64,000 nucleotides of DNA from Haematococcus lacustris (GCA_030144725.1 JASKMD010000006.1:5862341-5926340); one strand, 5' to 3'. Positions 48,241-60,527 are shown, counted from the first letter of the stretch. The notes: a model not told the origin generated them from the letters alone. Numbers and translations are program-made.

Positions 48241-49645
48241 GTGACGGTGAGTGCCGGGACACCACACTGCAGGCACCATGTCGGCAGCAGGGGCAGCCAG
48301 GCATGAGGCACAGCAGGGATGGCAGTCCTCAGGGTGCGTGCATTGCCCTGTGCAGGTTGGCCCGCCCCACAAAGAACTCAGGTCGAGCTGGGGCCAGGAA
48401 GGGTGCAGGTGGTGGCTGCCCCTGCGCTGGCTGGTTGGCTAGGCTAGCTGTGGCCCACATGGCCAGTGGGGCAGCATGCAGGCCGGCAGCCCTGCACTGC
48501 CCCTGCCAGCCTGCTGACTGTGGCCTTCGGGACCCTGGCCAGCAGTCACCAACCACTGGCTGCTCAAGCTTGGGTGACAGAGTGGCAGGGGCAGCTGCAG
48601 TGGGCCACAAGAATGCCAGGCTGCCTGGCACAGCAATCCGGCTGACAGTGGAGCAGCTTCACAGGGTGACAATGCAGGAGGTGCAGTGTGGCTGGTGGAG
48701 TGAGGACTGATCGGCTGCTGCAGTGCAGGGACCGCTTCACCCACACTGTTGGAAGAGTAGCCCTCCACCACAACCCAGTAGGCCTGGCCCGCCGCAGCGG
48801 TGAAGGTCACGCGAGGAGCATGGGAGAGATCATTTCCACATATGCTGACCCTGCCATCGAAGGCTATGGCTCCCTGCACGTCAGAACAACAGGCAGGGGC
48901 AAGCATGACCATGAGTACTAAGATGGCTATGACATCGGCTTGGGCATGTCAGTGGGGTGCACCTGCAGTCATGCACCTTGCGCTGTGAGCTTGACTGATT
49001 GCCTCAACTGGTCTGACAGCTTAGTGGCAGCTCTGACTGCAAAGATGGACTCTCCAACAGTGCATATGCATGGCAGGGATGTTTTGCATACATCATCATC
49101 ATCAGCAGCAACAGCAGCAACACACAGCTGTGTCACTGCAATGAAAGCTTGGCTTGCAAGAGTTACTGAAATCAATGGGTCGGCCTGCATGCTGCCCCAC
49201 TGGTGTGCAGTGTATGCCATGCAATACACAAGCATACATACGCTGCTGAAGGCTAGGCAGTAGCGGGCGCATGGTACCTGTGTACCGCCTGCTGGCCACC
49301 AGCCCTGCTGAGCCACGCACCAAGCACCGCCCACAGATCCTGTTTCGGACTGGGATGACTACCAGGAACTTGTCCCAGGCAGCCAATCCAGCCACACATG
49401 TGTCAATAGTTATTATGCGGTCTCCTGCCTCGCTGCTGGGCAGCAAGTACAGGAAGTCAGGGGTTGTATTGCAGTCCCAATAACTGACTCCACCGCATGT
49501 TGCATGTGAGATGTTGAAGACAGTCACTCCAGCGACGGGAAGGCCAGACAAGAGGTAAGGGGTGCAGGGGCCTGTGTGCAAGTGGCAGCGCCAGGCAGCA
49601 AGACCGTACACAGCAGGGCCTGGCAGCTGGAAGGAGACTAAGCAA
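48241..49645 (-). CDS. PPC-like domain gene unit 2 (exon fragments)
   Basis: Same layout as unit 1. About 49640-49260 reads LPGPAVYGLAAWRCHLHTG, GVTVFNISHATCGGVSYWDC, PDFLYLLPSSEAGDRIITIDTC and GRCLVRGSAGLVAS. The exon at about 48880-48745 reads SICGNDLSHAPRVTFTAAAG and AYWVVVEGYSSNS. Its downstream flank is shared with unit 3 apart from the G-rich tract at 49840-50220 on the plus strand, which encodes a Pro/Ser-rich linker on the minus strand. Confidence 0.6.
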
Positions 49646-49839
49646 AACTGTGGGTGAGGCAGCGCTAGCAGCACGGCAGCCAGGCATTGTGTCCCTCAAT
49701 GCCAGGCAGGCAAGGTGGACAGGGAGGCAAGCTGTGACGAGCAGAGGCACTGGCACACAAGGCAAGGCCAGGCATGTGGGCACACAATGGCATGTCAGCC
49801 TGGAGCTATCTGCAGCCGGAGAGGGGGTACCACACCTGG

Positions 49840-50220
49840 GGCGGGCGGGAAGGGAGGATGGGGTGGGGAGGGAGGGTGGGGAGGGAGGGTGGGGTGGGGA
49901 GGGAGGGTTGGGGGGAGAGGGAAAGGGGGGGGTGGAGGGACTGGGGGGGGGGGGGGGGAGGGTTGGGTGGGGAGGGAGGTGGGGAGGGAGGGTTGGGTGG
50001 GGAGGGAGGTGGGGAGGGAGGGTTGGGGGGGGAGGGAGGTGGGGAGGGAGGGTTGGGTGGGGAGGGAGGTGGGGAGGGAGGTGGGGATGGGGAGGGAGGA
50101 TGGGGTGGGGAGGGAGGGTTGGGGGGAGAGGGAAGGGGGGGGGGGGGAGGGAGGGGGGGGGGGGGAGGGAGGGAGGGGGGGGGAGGGAGGGGGGGAGGGA
50201 GGTGGGGAGGGGGGAGGCGG
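49840..50220 (+). repeat. GGGGAGGGAGGT / poly-G tract between units 2 and 3
   Basis: Imperfect repeats of GGGAGGGAGGTGGGGA and G-runs up to 14. The minus strand reads as PPSPPPSPP-type linker. The other unit boundaries have much shorter versions (51856-51905, 53510-53555). Confidence 0.9.
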
Positions 50221-50234
50221 TGCCACTGGGCTGG

Positions 50235-51545
50235 TGGTGACGGTGAGTGCCGGGACACCACACTGCAGGCACCATGTTGGCAGCAGGGGCAGCCAGGCAT
50301 GAGGCACAGCAGGGATGGCAGTCCTCAGGGTGCGTGCATTGCCCTGTGCAGGTTGGCCCGCCCCACAAAGAACTCAGGTCGAGCTGGGGCCAGGAAGGGT
50401 GCAGGTGGTGGCTGCCCCTGCGCTGGCTGGTTGGCTAGGCTAGCTGTGGCCCACATGGCCAGTGGGGCAGCATGCAGGCCGGCAGCCCTGCACTGCCCCT
50501 GCCAGCCTGCTGACTGTGGCCTTCGGGACCCTGGCCAGCAGTCACCAACCACTGGCTGCTCAAGCTCGGGTGACAGAGTGGCAGGGGCAGCTGGAGAGGG
50601 CCACAAGGAGGCCAGGCTGCCTGTCCCAGCAACCCAGCTGACAGTGCAGCAGCTTCACAGGGTAGCAATGCTGCGCGTGCGGTGTGGCTGGTGGAGTGTG
50701 GACTGGTTGGCTGCTGTAGCGCAAGGACTGTTGCACCCACACTGAAATGAGAGCCTTCCACCACGACCCAGTAGGCCTGGCCCGCCGCAGCGGTGAAGGT
50801 CACACGAGAGAGACCATTGCCACAAATGCTGCCCATGCCATCAGAGGCTATGACACCCTGACGTCAGGGCAGTAGGCAAAGGTAAGCGTGACCATGAGTA
50901 CCAAGATGGCAATGAGATCGGCATGGGCATGTCAGTGGGGTGCACCTGCAATCATGGACCTGGCTCTGTGAGCTTGATTGACTGCCTCAACTGATCTGAC
51001 AGCTTAGTGGCAGGTCTGACTGCAAAGATGGACTCTAACAGATAGTGCATATGGCTGGCAGGGATGTTTTGCATACATCAGCAGCAGCAGCAACAATAAC
51101 AGCAGCACACAGCTGTGTCACTGCAACGAAATCTGGGCTTGCAGGAAGTTATGGAATCAATTGGTGTGCAGTGTTTGTCATGTAGGACACAAGCAGGCAT
51201 GCGCTGCTGAAGGCTGGGCAGTAGTAGGCACACGAAACGGTCGCACAACCTGCTGGCCACCAGCCCAGCCGGGCTACGCACCCAGCACCGCCCACAGATG
51301 TTGTTCCAAACTGGGATGACGAACAGCAAGGTGTCCCAGGCAGCCACTCCAGCCACGCATGTGTCAATAGTTATTATGCGGTCGCCCTCCTCGCTGCTGG
51401 GCAGCAGGTACAGGAAGTCAGGGGCTTGAGTGCAGTCCCATCCATTGGCTACTCCACATGTTGTCTGTGAGATGTTGAAGACAGTCACTCCAGCGGTGGG
51501 GAGGTTGGTCATGGTGTATGGGTTACTGCACGCTCCTACATGGAA
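50235..51545 (-). CDS. PPC-like domain gene unit 3 (exon fragments)
   Basis: An exon from about 51540 (after TTCCATGTAG) reads CSNPYTMTNLPTAGVTVFNIS, TTCGVANGWDC, PDFLYLLPSSEEGDRIITIDTC, AAWDTLLFVIPV and CGRCWVRSPAGLVAS. The second exon at about 50850-50745 reads SICGNGLSRVTFTAAAG and AYWVVVEGSHFS. Unit spacing to its neighbours is ~2.0 and ~1.7 kb. Confidence 0.6.
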
Positions 51546-51948
51546 GGCCGGCCAAGAGGTGCGGGGTGCAGGGGCCTGAGTGTATGAGCCAGCGCCAGGC
51601 AGAGGGCCAAACACAAAAGGGCCTGGCAGTGGGGAGGAGACGAACTAAGCAAAACTGTGGGTGAGGCAGCACTAGCAGCAGGCCAGCCAGGCATTGTGTC
51701 CTCAGATGCCAGGCAGGCAAGGTGGACAGGGAGGCAAGCTGTGGCGGGCAGTGGCACTGGCACACAAGGCCAGGCCAGGCATGTGGGCAAACAATGGCAT
51801 GTGTCAGCCAGGATGTACCTGGGGCTGGAGAGGGGGTAGCACACCTGGGGCAAGCGGGGAGGGAGGTGGGGAGGGAGGTGGGGAGGGAGGTGGGGAGGGA
51901 GGTGCGGAGGGGTGTGGTGAGGGGGGAGACGGTGCCACTGGGCTGGTG

Positions 51949-53247
51949 GTGACGGTGAGTGCCGGGACGCCACACTGCAGGCACCATCGGCAGCAGGGGC
52001 AGCCAGGCATGAGGCACAGCAGGGATGGGGGTCCTCAGGGTGCGTGTAGTGCCCTGTGCAGGTTGGCCCGCCTCGCAAGAGAACACAGGTCGAGTTGGGG
52101 ACAGGAAGGGTGCAGGTGGTGGCTGCCCCTGCACGGGCTGGCTGGCTGGGCTAGCTGTGGCCAACATGGCTAGAGGCGCAGCATGCTGGCAGGAGCCCTT
52201 CACTGCCCCTGCCAGCCTGCTGACTGTGGCCTGCGGTGCCCTGGCCAGCAGTCACCAACCATTGACTGCTCCAGCTTGGGTGACAGAGTGGCAGGGGCAG
52301 CTGGAGAGGGCCACAAGGAGGCCAGGCTGCCTGTCCCAGCAACCCAGCTGACAGTGCAGCAGCTTCACAGGGTAGCAATGCTGCGCGTGCGGTGTGGCTG
52401 GTGGAGTGTGGACTGGTTGGCTGCTGTAGCGCAAGGACTGCTGCACCCACACTGTAGGAATAGAAGCCCTCCACCAGGATCCAGTAGGCCTGGCCCGCCG
52501 CAGCGGTGAAGGTCACACGTGAGAGAGCATTGCCACAGATGCTATCGTCGTCATTCCGGTATATGGCGTTCTGCATGTCAGGCCAGCAGGCAGGGGTAAG
52601 CGTGAACAGGAGTACCAGGATGGCAGTGACATCGGCCTGGGCATGTCAGCGGGGTGCACCTGCAATCATGGACCTGGCTCTGTGAGCTTGATTGACTGCC
52701 TCAACTAATTTGACTGCTTAGTGGCAGGTCTGACTGCAAAGATGGACTCCGGGTTATGCAATGCATATGGCTGGCAGGGATGTTTTGCATACATCATCAG
52801 CAGCAGCACACTGTTGTGTCACTGCAATGAAAGCTGGGCTTGCAGGAAGCAATGGAATCAATTGGTGTGCAATGTTTGTCATGTAGGACAGAAGCAGGCA
52901 TGCGCTGCTGAAGGCTGGGCAGTAGCAGGCGCATGGTACTTGTGTACCGCTGCTGGCCACCAGCCCTGCTGAGCCACGCACCACGCACTGCCCACAGATG
53001 CTGTTCCGGACTGGGATGACGAACAGGAAGGTGTCCCAGGCAGCCACTCCAGCCACGCAGGTGTCTAAGGTAATTCTGCGGTCACCCTCCTCGCTGCTGG
53101 GCAGCAGGTACAGGAAGTCATAGGATTGCTTGCAGTCCCATCCATTGGCTACTCCACATGTTGTCTGTGAGATGTTGAAGACAGTCACTCCAGCGGTGGG
53201 GAGGTTGGTCATGGTGTATGGGTTACTGCACGTTCCTGCATGGAAGG
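51949..53247 (-). CDS. PPC-like domain gene unit 4 (exon fragments)
   Basis: An exon starting near 53245 after acceptor TTCCATGCAG reads TCSNPYTMTNLPTAGVTVFN, TTCGVANGWDC, DFLYLLPSSEEGDRRITLDTC and CGQCVVRGSAGLVAS. The second exon near 52570-52451 reads NAIYRNDDDSICGNALSRV, TFTAAAGQAYWILVEGFYSYS. Downstream lies a Pro-rich linker (SPPPSPPPSPPPSP on the minus strand, about 51900-51855). It is most similar to unit 5, suggesting recent duplication. Confidence 0.62.
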
Positions 53248-53578
53248 CCGGCCAAGAAGTGTGGGGTGCAGGGGCCTGAGTGTATGAGCCAGCGCCAGGC
53301 AGAGAGCCAAACACAACAGGGCCTGGCAGCGGGGAGGAGACGAACTAGGGACAGGGAGGCAGCGACAGGGAGGCAGGCGACAGGGAGGCAAGCTGTGGCG
53401 GGCAGTGGCACTGGCACACAAGGCCAGGCCAGGCATGTGGGCAAACAATGGCATGTGTCAGCCAGGATGTACCTGGGGCTGGAGAGAAGGTAGCACACCT
53501 GGGGCAAGCGGGGAGGGAGGTGGGGAGGGAGGTGGGGAGGGAGGTGGGGAGGGGGGCGACGGTGCCACTGGGCTGGTG

Positions 53579-54876
53579 GTGATGCTGAGTGCCGGGACGC
53601 CACACTGCAGGCACCATGTCGGCAGCAGGGGCAGCCAGGCATGAGGCACAGCAGGAATGGGGGTCCTCAGGGTGCGTGTAGTGCCCTGTGCAGGTTGGCC
53701 CGCATCGCAAGGGAGCACAGGTCGAGTTGGGGACAGGAAGGGTGCAGGTGGTGGCTGCCCCTGCACGGGCTGGCTGGCTGGGCTAGCTGTGGCCAACATG
53801 CCTAGAGGCGCAGCATGCAGACAGGAGCCCTTCACTGCCCCTGCCAGCCTGCTGACTGTGGCCTGCGGTGCCCTGGCCAGCAGTCACCAACCATTGACTG
53901 CTCCAGCTCGGGTGACAGAGTGGCAGGGGCAGCTGGAGGGGGCCACAAGGAGGCCAGGCTGCCTGTCCCAGCAACCCAGCTGACAGTGCAGCAGCTTCAC
54001 AGGGTAGCAATGCTGCGGGTGCGGTGTGGCTGGTGGAGTGTGGACTGGTTGGCTGCTGTAGCGCAAGGACTGCTGCACCTACACTGTAGGAATAGAAGCC
54101 CTCCACCAGGATCCAGTAGGCCTGGCCCGCCGCAGCGGTGAAGGTCACACGTGAGAGAGCATTGCCACAGATGCTATCGTCGTCATTCCGGTATATGGCG
54201 TTCTGCATGTCAGGGCAGCAGGCAGGGGTAAGCGTGAACAGGAGTACCAGGATGGCAGTGACATCGGCCTGGGCATGTCAGCGGGGTGCACCTGCAATCA
54301 TGGACCTGGCTCTGTGAGCTTGATTGACTGCCTCAACTAATTTGACTGCTTAGTGGCAGGTCTGACTGCAAAGATGGACTCCGGGTTATGCAATGCATAT
54401 GGCTGGCAGGGATGTTTTGCATACATCATCAGCAGCAGCAGCAACAGCACACTGTTGTGTCAGTGCAATGAAAGCTGGGCTTGCAGGAAGCAATGGAATC
54501 AATTGGTGTGCAGTGTTTGTCATGTAGGACAGAAGCAGGCATGCGCTGCTGAAGGCTGGGCAGTAGCAGGCGCATGGTACCTGTGTACCGCTGCTGGCCA
54601 CCAGCCCTGCTGAGCCACGCACCAAGCACTGCCCACAGGTGCCGTCCCGAACTGGTATGACGAACAAGAAGGTGTCCCAGGCAGCCATTCCAGCCACGCA
54701 TGTGTCTAAGGTGATTCTACGGCTGCCCTCCCCGCTGCTGGGCAGCAGGTACAGGAAGTCAGGGGCTTGTCGGCAATTCCAATCACTAGCTGTTCCACAT
54801 GTGGTCCGTGAAATGTTGAAGTCAGTCACTCCAGCAATTGAGAGGTTGTGGATGACGTAGGGGTCACCACATGTTC
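53579..54876 (-). CDS. PPC-like domain gene unit 5 (exon fragments)
   Basis: The exon 54876 to about 54582 begins after CCCATGCAG and reads TCGDPYVIHNLSIAGVTDFN, RTTCGTASDWNC, PDFLYLLPSSGEGSRRITLDTC, AAWDTFLFVIPV and GQCLVRGSAGLVAS. The second exon 54202-54083 (acceptor TGACATGCAG, donor CCTACAGT/GTAGGT) reads DDDSICGNALSRVTFTAAAG and ends VEGFYSYS. It is first in transcription order, but no signal peptide or start exon was recognised upstream. The five units may be domains of one secreted, Pro-rich extracellular protein or five tandem genes. Confidence 0.62.
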
Positions 54877-54884
54877 CTGCATGG

Positions 54885-55570
54885 GAGTGCAGAGGGGAAC
54901 AATTATCCGTAGTTTGTCATTTAGCCACTGAGCAGTCTAGCTAGCACCTCAACGAATGCGTAAGGCACAACAGTTGAAATTGTTCTCCATAGTGGGCTTT
55001 TTAGAAGCGATTGAGCCAACTTCGCATGTAGCAGAACGACGAGGACCAGAAAGATGCGCCGGATCGCTGCTGCTTGCGAGGGTATGGATGCAACGGGCGC
55101 GAAACGCATATGCAAGCAGTAGCATCCCCAGCCGCTGCAGCCGACCCTGAACAGGCGGCTAGTGAATCGCACAATCGGTAATACAACCGTGCGATTCATG
55201 ACAATTCTCGCTTTTTGTGCCCCAACCGTGACCAGAGTGTCAATGGTCGGCGAGAGGGGGGCGCAACTCCTTTAGTTGCCATCGAAGTGTTTCCCTACCT
55301 GCCCACACGGCGGCATCAGTGTCTTCTAGCGACGCTGCAACCACCAAAACAAAGAAAATGGTAGAAACACGGGCAGTTGCTTGCTACCCCTTGCTTGCGA
55401 CTTACTTGTAATTGGCACCATTTGCCACGTTATGATAGCCAAGCCGACGAGCAAGCCGTTCCACACCATCGTTGCTGTTCCTCCAGGCAACGCTGTGAAT
55501 GCGAGGTACCAAGGGACAATAAACGAGTAAGTACGGCTAAGTCACACTGTACATCTTCCCGGAGTGCACC
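54885..55570. other. No gene recognised
   Basis: Unique-looking sequence. The minus frame at 54921-55199 has no recognisable content. It may hold the promoter or first exon of the PPC-like array, but nothing in the sequence proves it. Confidence 0.4.
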
Positions 55571-56765
55571 GGGATTTTTTTTTGAGAGAAAGAGATTACA
55601 GGAGAAAGAAAGACTAAGAGAGAGACTAAGAGAGAGAGAAAAAGAAAGACTAGACCATGTCTCGAGCAAGCTACCCCCTCCCTTCCTCAAAGAGGCAAGC
55701 AAACCCCACCCCACCACCCCACCACCAAACAACGTCCAAACCACCCTAGAACGGTAACTACACCCCCCCAAGGAAAGACGTCCAAACACCCCCCACACCC
55801 CCACCCTCACCAACCCCTCCACCTCGCCGACCCTAGGGACCCCCGGACAACACAACAGACACCCCTAGGCCCCCCAGCACCAAGGCACAACCCTCGCTGC
55901 CCCTCCACCCCCACTAAACGAACACAAGAACCTAACCTAGGGCTCCCCAGAGACCTAACAGCCTCCAACCCCTCAAAACACTCAGAACCCCTAACAAGCT
56001 AACCCAGCTCAAGCAAGAGGGGCAAGGAAGGGGACGGGCCACTGCAAGGACAGGCGCACAACTAGCTCACCCGCCCCAAACGCCCTCTCCTCCCGCTGCC
56101 TGGCCCCCGCTACTATCCCCCCGGCCTCCCCTCCCCCTACCCTCTCCAGCGCCCTCTCCTCTGCCCCCTCCTTGGCGAACCACCCTCCTGACGGCTCCGG
56201 CCACAAACGGTCAAACTGGTCTGCGCCAAGCTCCGGGTCCGTACCCCTAAACCAGGTGGAGGGCACCGCTCCACAAAGGCCCACCCGGATGTCTCTGCCT
56301 ACCCGGTGCCAGTCGCGTTTAACAGCGGAGGAGAGGGTGAGGACGACCTCCTCTGCCACTCGTTGCGCCACCATCTGCGGCTGGAGGGCTGTAGCGGCCC
56401 CGGAGCTGCGGAGACGCCACACCGTGCCTAGATAGGCCACGCGCAACCTGAGCCACAGCAAACTGTCTGGGGGCTGGAAGGGGGGAGCCTCGCTGCGGGT
56501 GGGGCGACCACTGAGGAGCAGGAGGGCATCGCCGGAGGGGGGGCGGGTGCCGGTAAGGTGGCCGTACACATCCAACACCCACTCCCAGACCGGAGCCACG
56601 GCGGGGCAAGTGAGGAAGGCGTGGGTGAGGGTCTCCAGCTGGCCCGGCTGGCAGAGGCGGCAGGCGGATGAACCCGGGGCAGCAGCGCCCTTAAGGATGT
56701 GGCCCCACAAGGCCCCAACCATGAGGCTTGCATACCAGAGATAGGTGAAGGAAAGGCCAACTCAT
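55571..56765 (-). mobile_element. 5'-truncated LINE 3' end (L1-like zinc-knuckle ORF, 3' UTR, poly-A)
   Basis: On the minus strand an ORF from about 56765 to 56009 reads SFTYLWYASLMVGALWGHIL, then CRLCQPGQLETLTHAFLTCP, the Cys-Cys-His-Cys knuckle at the C-terminus of L1-type ORF2. A Glu/Gly/Ala-rich tail and stop follow. The ~440-bp 3' UTR ends in CTCTTAG/CTTTCTTT repeats and CAAAAAAAAATC at 55571-55581. Endonuclease and RT are absent (5' truncation). It is distinct from the RLE-type LINE at 29.2 kb. Confidence 0.85.
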
Positions 56766-57071
56766 CGCCGCTATTCTCATTGATAATACCAATGTTGTTA
56801 CGATGTTATAGGCCCTATTCGCGAAACTTTGGGTTTCTATTATCTGATTTTGGCCGCCCTGCCGACTGGCTGCACTGATGCGAGTGCCGACCCTTCACGG
56901 CTCTCCTGTGTACCAGCTTCTGCACGGGGAGTGTCTGAGCGAGGCAAATACACGCTGCTACGAGCCGTCACTCGGGCGGTCAACCGCCCCAACCCCCGAG
57001 TAAGTTCATAGTTGCTTAGCCTCTGGGCCTATCCGCAAACGGGCTAGTAATTCAAATTTTAATTCAAAAGC
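56766..57071. other. No gene recognised
   Basis: 306 bp between the LINE fragment and the gap. Nothing identifiable. Confidence 0.4.
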
Positions 57072-57571
57072 NNNNNNNNNNNNNNNNNNNNNNNNNNNNN
57101 NNNNNNNNNNNNNNNNNNNNNNNNNNNNNNNNNNNNNNNNNNNNNNNNNNNNNNNNNNNNNNNNNNNNNNNNNNNNNNNNNNNNNNNNNNNNNNNNNNNN
57201 NNNNNNNNNNNNNNNNNNNNNNNNNNNNNNNNNNNNNNNNNNNNNNNNNNNNNNNNNNNNNNNNNNNNNNNNNNNNNNNNNNNNNNNNNNNNNNNNNNNN
57301 NNNNNNNNNNNNNNNNNNNNNNNNNNNNNNNNNNNNNNNNNNNNNNNNNNNNNNNNNNNNNNNNNNNNNNNNNNNNNNNNNNNNNNNNNNNNNNNNNNNN
57401 NNNNNNNNNNNNNNNNNNNNNNNNNNNNNNNNNNNNNNNNNNNNNNNNNNNNNNNNNNNNNNNNNNNNNNNNNNNNNNNNNNNNNNNNNNNNNNNNNNNN
57501 NNNNNNNNNNNNNNNNNNNNNNNNNNNNNNNNNNNNNNNNNNNNNNNNNNNNNNNNNNNNNNNNNNNNNNN
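57072..57571. other. Assembly gap (500 N) at the edge of (GGGCT)n
   Basis: Exactly 500 N, so real size is unknown. The right edge is already inside the pentamer array, so the array is longer than shown. Confidence 0.99.
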
Positions 57572-59598
57572 TGGGCTGGGCTGGGCTGGGCTGGGCTGGG
57601 CTGGGCTGGGCTGGGCTGGGCTGGGCTGGGCTGGGCTGGGCTGGGCTGGGCTGGGCTGGGCTGGGCTGGGCTGGGCTGGGCTGGGCTGGGCTGGGCTGGG
57701 CTGGGCTGGGCTGGGCTGGGCTGGGCTGGGCTGGGCTGGGCTGGGCTGGGCTGGGCTGGGCTGGGCTGGGCTGGGCTGGGCTGGGCTGGGCTGGGCTGGG
57801 CTGGGCTGGGCTGGGCTGGGCTGGGCTGGGCTGGGCTGGGCTGGGCTGGGCTGGGCTGGGCTGGGCTGGGCTGGGCTGGGCTGGGCTGGGCTGGGCTGGG
57901 CTGGGCTGGGCTGGGCTGGGCTGGGCTGGGCTGGGCTGGGCTGGGCTGGGCTGGGCTGGGCTGGGCTGGGCTGGGCTGGGCTGGGCTGGGCTGGGCTGGG
58001 CTGGGCTGGGCTGGGCTGGGCTGGGCTGGGCTGGGCTGGGCTGGGCTGGGCTGGGCTGGGCTGGGCTGGGCTGGGCTGGGCTGGGCTGGGCTGGGCTGGG
58101 CTGGGCTGGGCTGGGCTGGGCTGGGCTGGGCTGGGCTGGGCTGGGCTGGGCTGGGCTGGGCTGGGCTGGGCTGGGCTGGGCTGGGCTGGGCTGGGCTGGG
58201 CTGGGCTGGGCTGGGCTGGGCTGGGCTGGGCTGGGCTGGGCTGGGCTGGGCTGGGCTGGGCTGGGCTGGGCTGGGCTGGGCTGGGCTGGGCTGGGCTGGG
58301 CTGGGCTGGGCTGGGCTGGGCTGGGCTGGGCTGGGCTGGGCTGGGCTGGGCTGGGCTGGGCTGGGCTGGGCTGGGCTGGGCTGGGCTGGGCTGGGCTGGG
58401 CTGGGCTGGGCTGGGCTGGGCTGGGCTGGGCTGGGCTGGGCTGGGCTGGGCTGGGCTGGGCTGGGCTGGGCTGGGCTGGGCTGGGCTGGGCTGGGCTGGG
58501 CTGGGCTGGGCTGGGCTGGGCTGGGCTGGGCTGGGCTGGGCTGGGCTGGGCTGGGCTGGGCTGGGCTGGGCTGGGCTGGGCTGGGCTGGGCTGGGCTGGG
58601 CTGGGCTGGGCTGGGCTGGGCTGGGCTGGGCTGGGCTGGGCTGGGCTGGGCTGGGCTGGGCTGGGCTGGGCTGGGCTGGGCTGGGCTGGGCTGGGCTGGG
58701 CTGGGCTGGGCTGGGCTGGGCTGGGCTGGGCTGGGCTGGGCTGGGCTGGGCTGGGCTGGGCTGGGCTGGGCTGGGCTGGGCTGGGCTGGGCTGGGCTGGG
58801 CTGGGCTGGGCTGGGCTGGGCTGGGCTGGGCTGGGCTGGGCTGGGCTGGGCTGGGCTGGGCTGGGCTGGGCTGGGCTGGGCTGGGCTGGGCTGGGCTGGG
58901 CTGGGCTGGGCTGGGCTGGGCTGGGCTGGGCTGGGCTGGGCTGGGCTGGGCTGGGCTGGGCTGGGCTGGGCTGGGCTGGGCTGGGCTGGGCTGGGCTGGG
59001 CTGGGCTGGGCTGGGCTGGGCTGGGCTGGGCTGGGCTGGGCTGGGCTGGGCTGGGCTGGGCTGGGCTGGGCTGGGCTGGGCTGGGCTGGGCTGGGCTGGG
59101 CTGGGCTGGGCTGGGCTGGGCTGGGCTGGGCTGGGCTGGGCTGGGCTGGGCTGGGCTGGGCTGGGCTGGGCTGGGCTGGGCTGGGCTGGGCTGGGCTGGG
59201 CTGGGCTGGGCTGGGCTGGGCTGGGCTGGGCTGGGCTGGGCTGGGCTGGGCTGGGCTGGGCTGGGCTGGGCTGGGCTGGGCTGGGCTGGGCTGGGCTGGG
59301 CTGGGCTGGGCTGGGCTGGGCTGGGCTGGGCTGGGCTGGGCTGGGCTGGGCTGGGCTGGGCTGGGCTGGGCTGGGCTGGGCTGGGCTGGGCTGGGCTGGG
59401 CTGGGCTGGGCTGGGCTGGGCTGGGCTGGGCTGGGCTGGGCTGGGCTGGGCTGGGCTGGGCTGGGCTGGGCTGGGCTGGGCTGGGCTGGGCTGGGCTGGG
59501 CTGGGCTGGGCTGGGCTGGGCTGGGCTGGGCTGGGCTGGGCTGGGCTGGGCTGGGCTGGGCTGGGCTGGGCTGGGCTGGGCTGGGCTGGGCTGGGCTG
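57572..59598 (+). repeat. (GGGCT)n array 3, more than 2 kb
   Basis: About 405 perfect pentamers, continuing from the gap. It is the expanded counterpart of array 2 (27 units) in the duplicated block. G-quadruplex-prone on the plus strand. The PAQPS frames on the minus strand are repeat products. Confidence 0.98.
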
Positions 59599-60416
59599 CA
59601 ACACAAGGGAGGCAACAGTGGGAACGTTGTGGGAGGTGATGAAATGGGTGGTGGTGGTGGTGGTGGTGGTGGTGATGGTGGTGGTGGTGGTGGTGGTGGT
59701 GGTGGTGGTGGTGAGGGGGACTGGGAGGGGGTGGTGAACAGGGGGGTACTAGGCGTGATTGTAGGACCTGCAGCAACCGGGTGTGGTAGCGGTTAGGCTG
59801 GATACTAAGGGCTATGCTGCGCAATGCTAGCTCCTTCTAAGCTCTTACCTTGATCCTAAGCTCTTACCATGGTCCTTCTGGCCTCTTGGCTGCTCACAAC
59901 ACGTTGCACCTGCCTTGCGTTGGTGCATCAATGCTTGCGATTCATTGCGGAGAATCGTTGCGAGGAAACTGGCCGCGAGGCTAGCTGCGATGCTGGCTGC
60001 GATGCTGGCTGCGAGGCTGGCTGCGAAACTGGCTGCGAGGCTGGCTGCGAGGAAAATGGCTGCGAGGCTGGCTGCGAGGTGAGATCCTCGCACCGAGCTG
60101 CCTCGCAGGTATGCTTCCGCGCTGCTGGACCAGCTGTGTGGCCGCGAGGTTGTGTGGCCGCGAGTATGTGGCTGCGAGTATGGGCTAGATGTGGCTGCGA
60201 GTATGGGTAACCTCGTGCGATGCCATCGCTACAATACCGGCTACACGATGATGCGACTAAGGCACGGGTGTTGCACGGATGCCTTGAATGCAAGTGAGGT
60301 GGTCATTCCGTGCAAGGCAAGCCGCGAAATCTTCGAAGTGCTTAAAGGCATTGTGCGGTTCCGTAGTGCATTCCGTAGTGTGTTTTTTGAATGTTACAAG
60401 GTGCGAGGGTACCCCG
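59599..60416 (+). repeat. Duplicated block B (copy of 43410-44307)
   Basis: Same order as in the LTR element: AACACAAGGGAGGCAACAGT, (GGT)n at 59647-59713, the intron-like unit with doubled GTAAGAGCTTAG, the GGCTGCGAGGCT repeat and GCGAGGGTACCCC. It differs by small changes and lacks one tandem ~90-bp copy present in block A. It is a fragment of a second copy of the element interior. Confidence 0.88.
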
Positions 60417-60527
60417 ACAGTACTGTAGATGTCTACAGTACTGTAAGTGGTCTCTCGAGGTACCTCGAGTTACCTACAGTACTGTAGATGTCTACAGTAC
60501 TGTAGATGTCTACAATACTGCAGGTGT
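60417..60527 (+). repeat. Short CTACAGTACTGTAG array
   Basis: Four to five copies plus the CTCGAGGTACCTCGAG-type spacer, cut off abruptly at CAGGTGTCG/ATCTTTC, where unrelated sequence begins. Confidence 0.92.

Noticed and set aside
57572..59598. Telomeric repeat
   Set aside because: The unit GGGCT differs from known green-algal (TTTTAGGG) and plant telomere repeats, and the same array sits inside a transposon-derived block.
57006..59824. Frames of 850-920 codons of PAQPS repeats
   Set aside because: Translation of (GGGCT)n, extended across an N gap.
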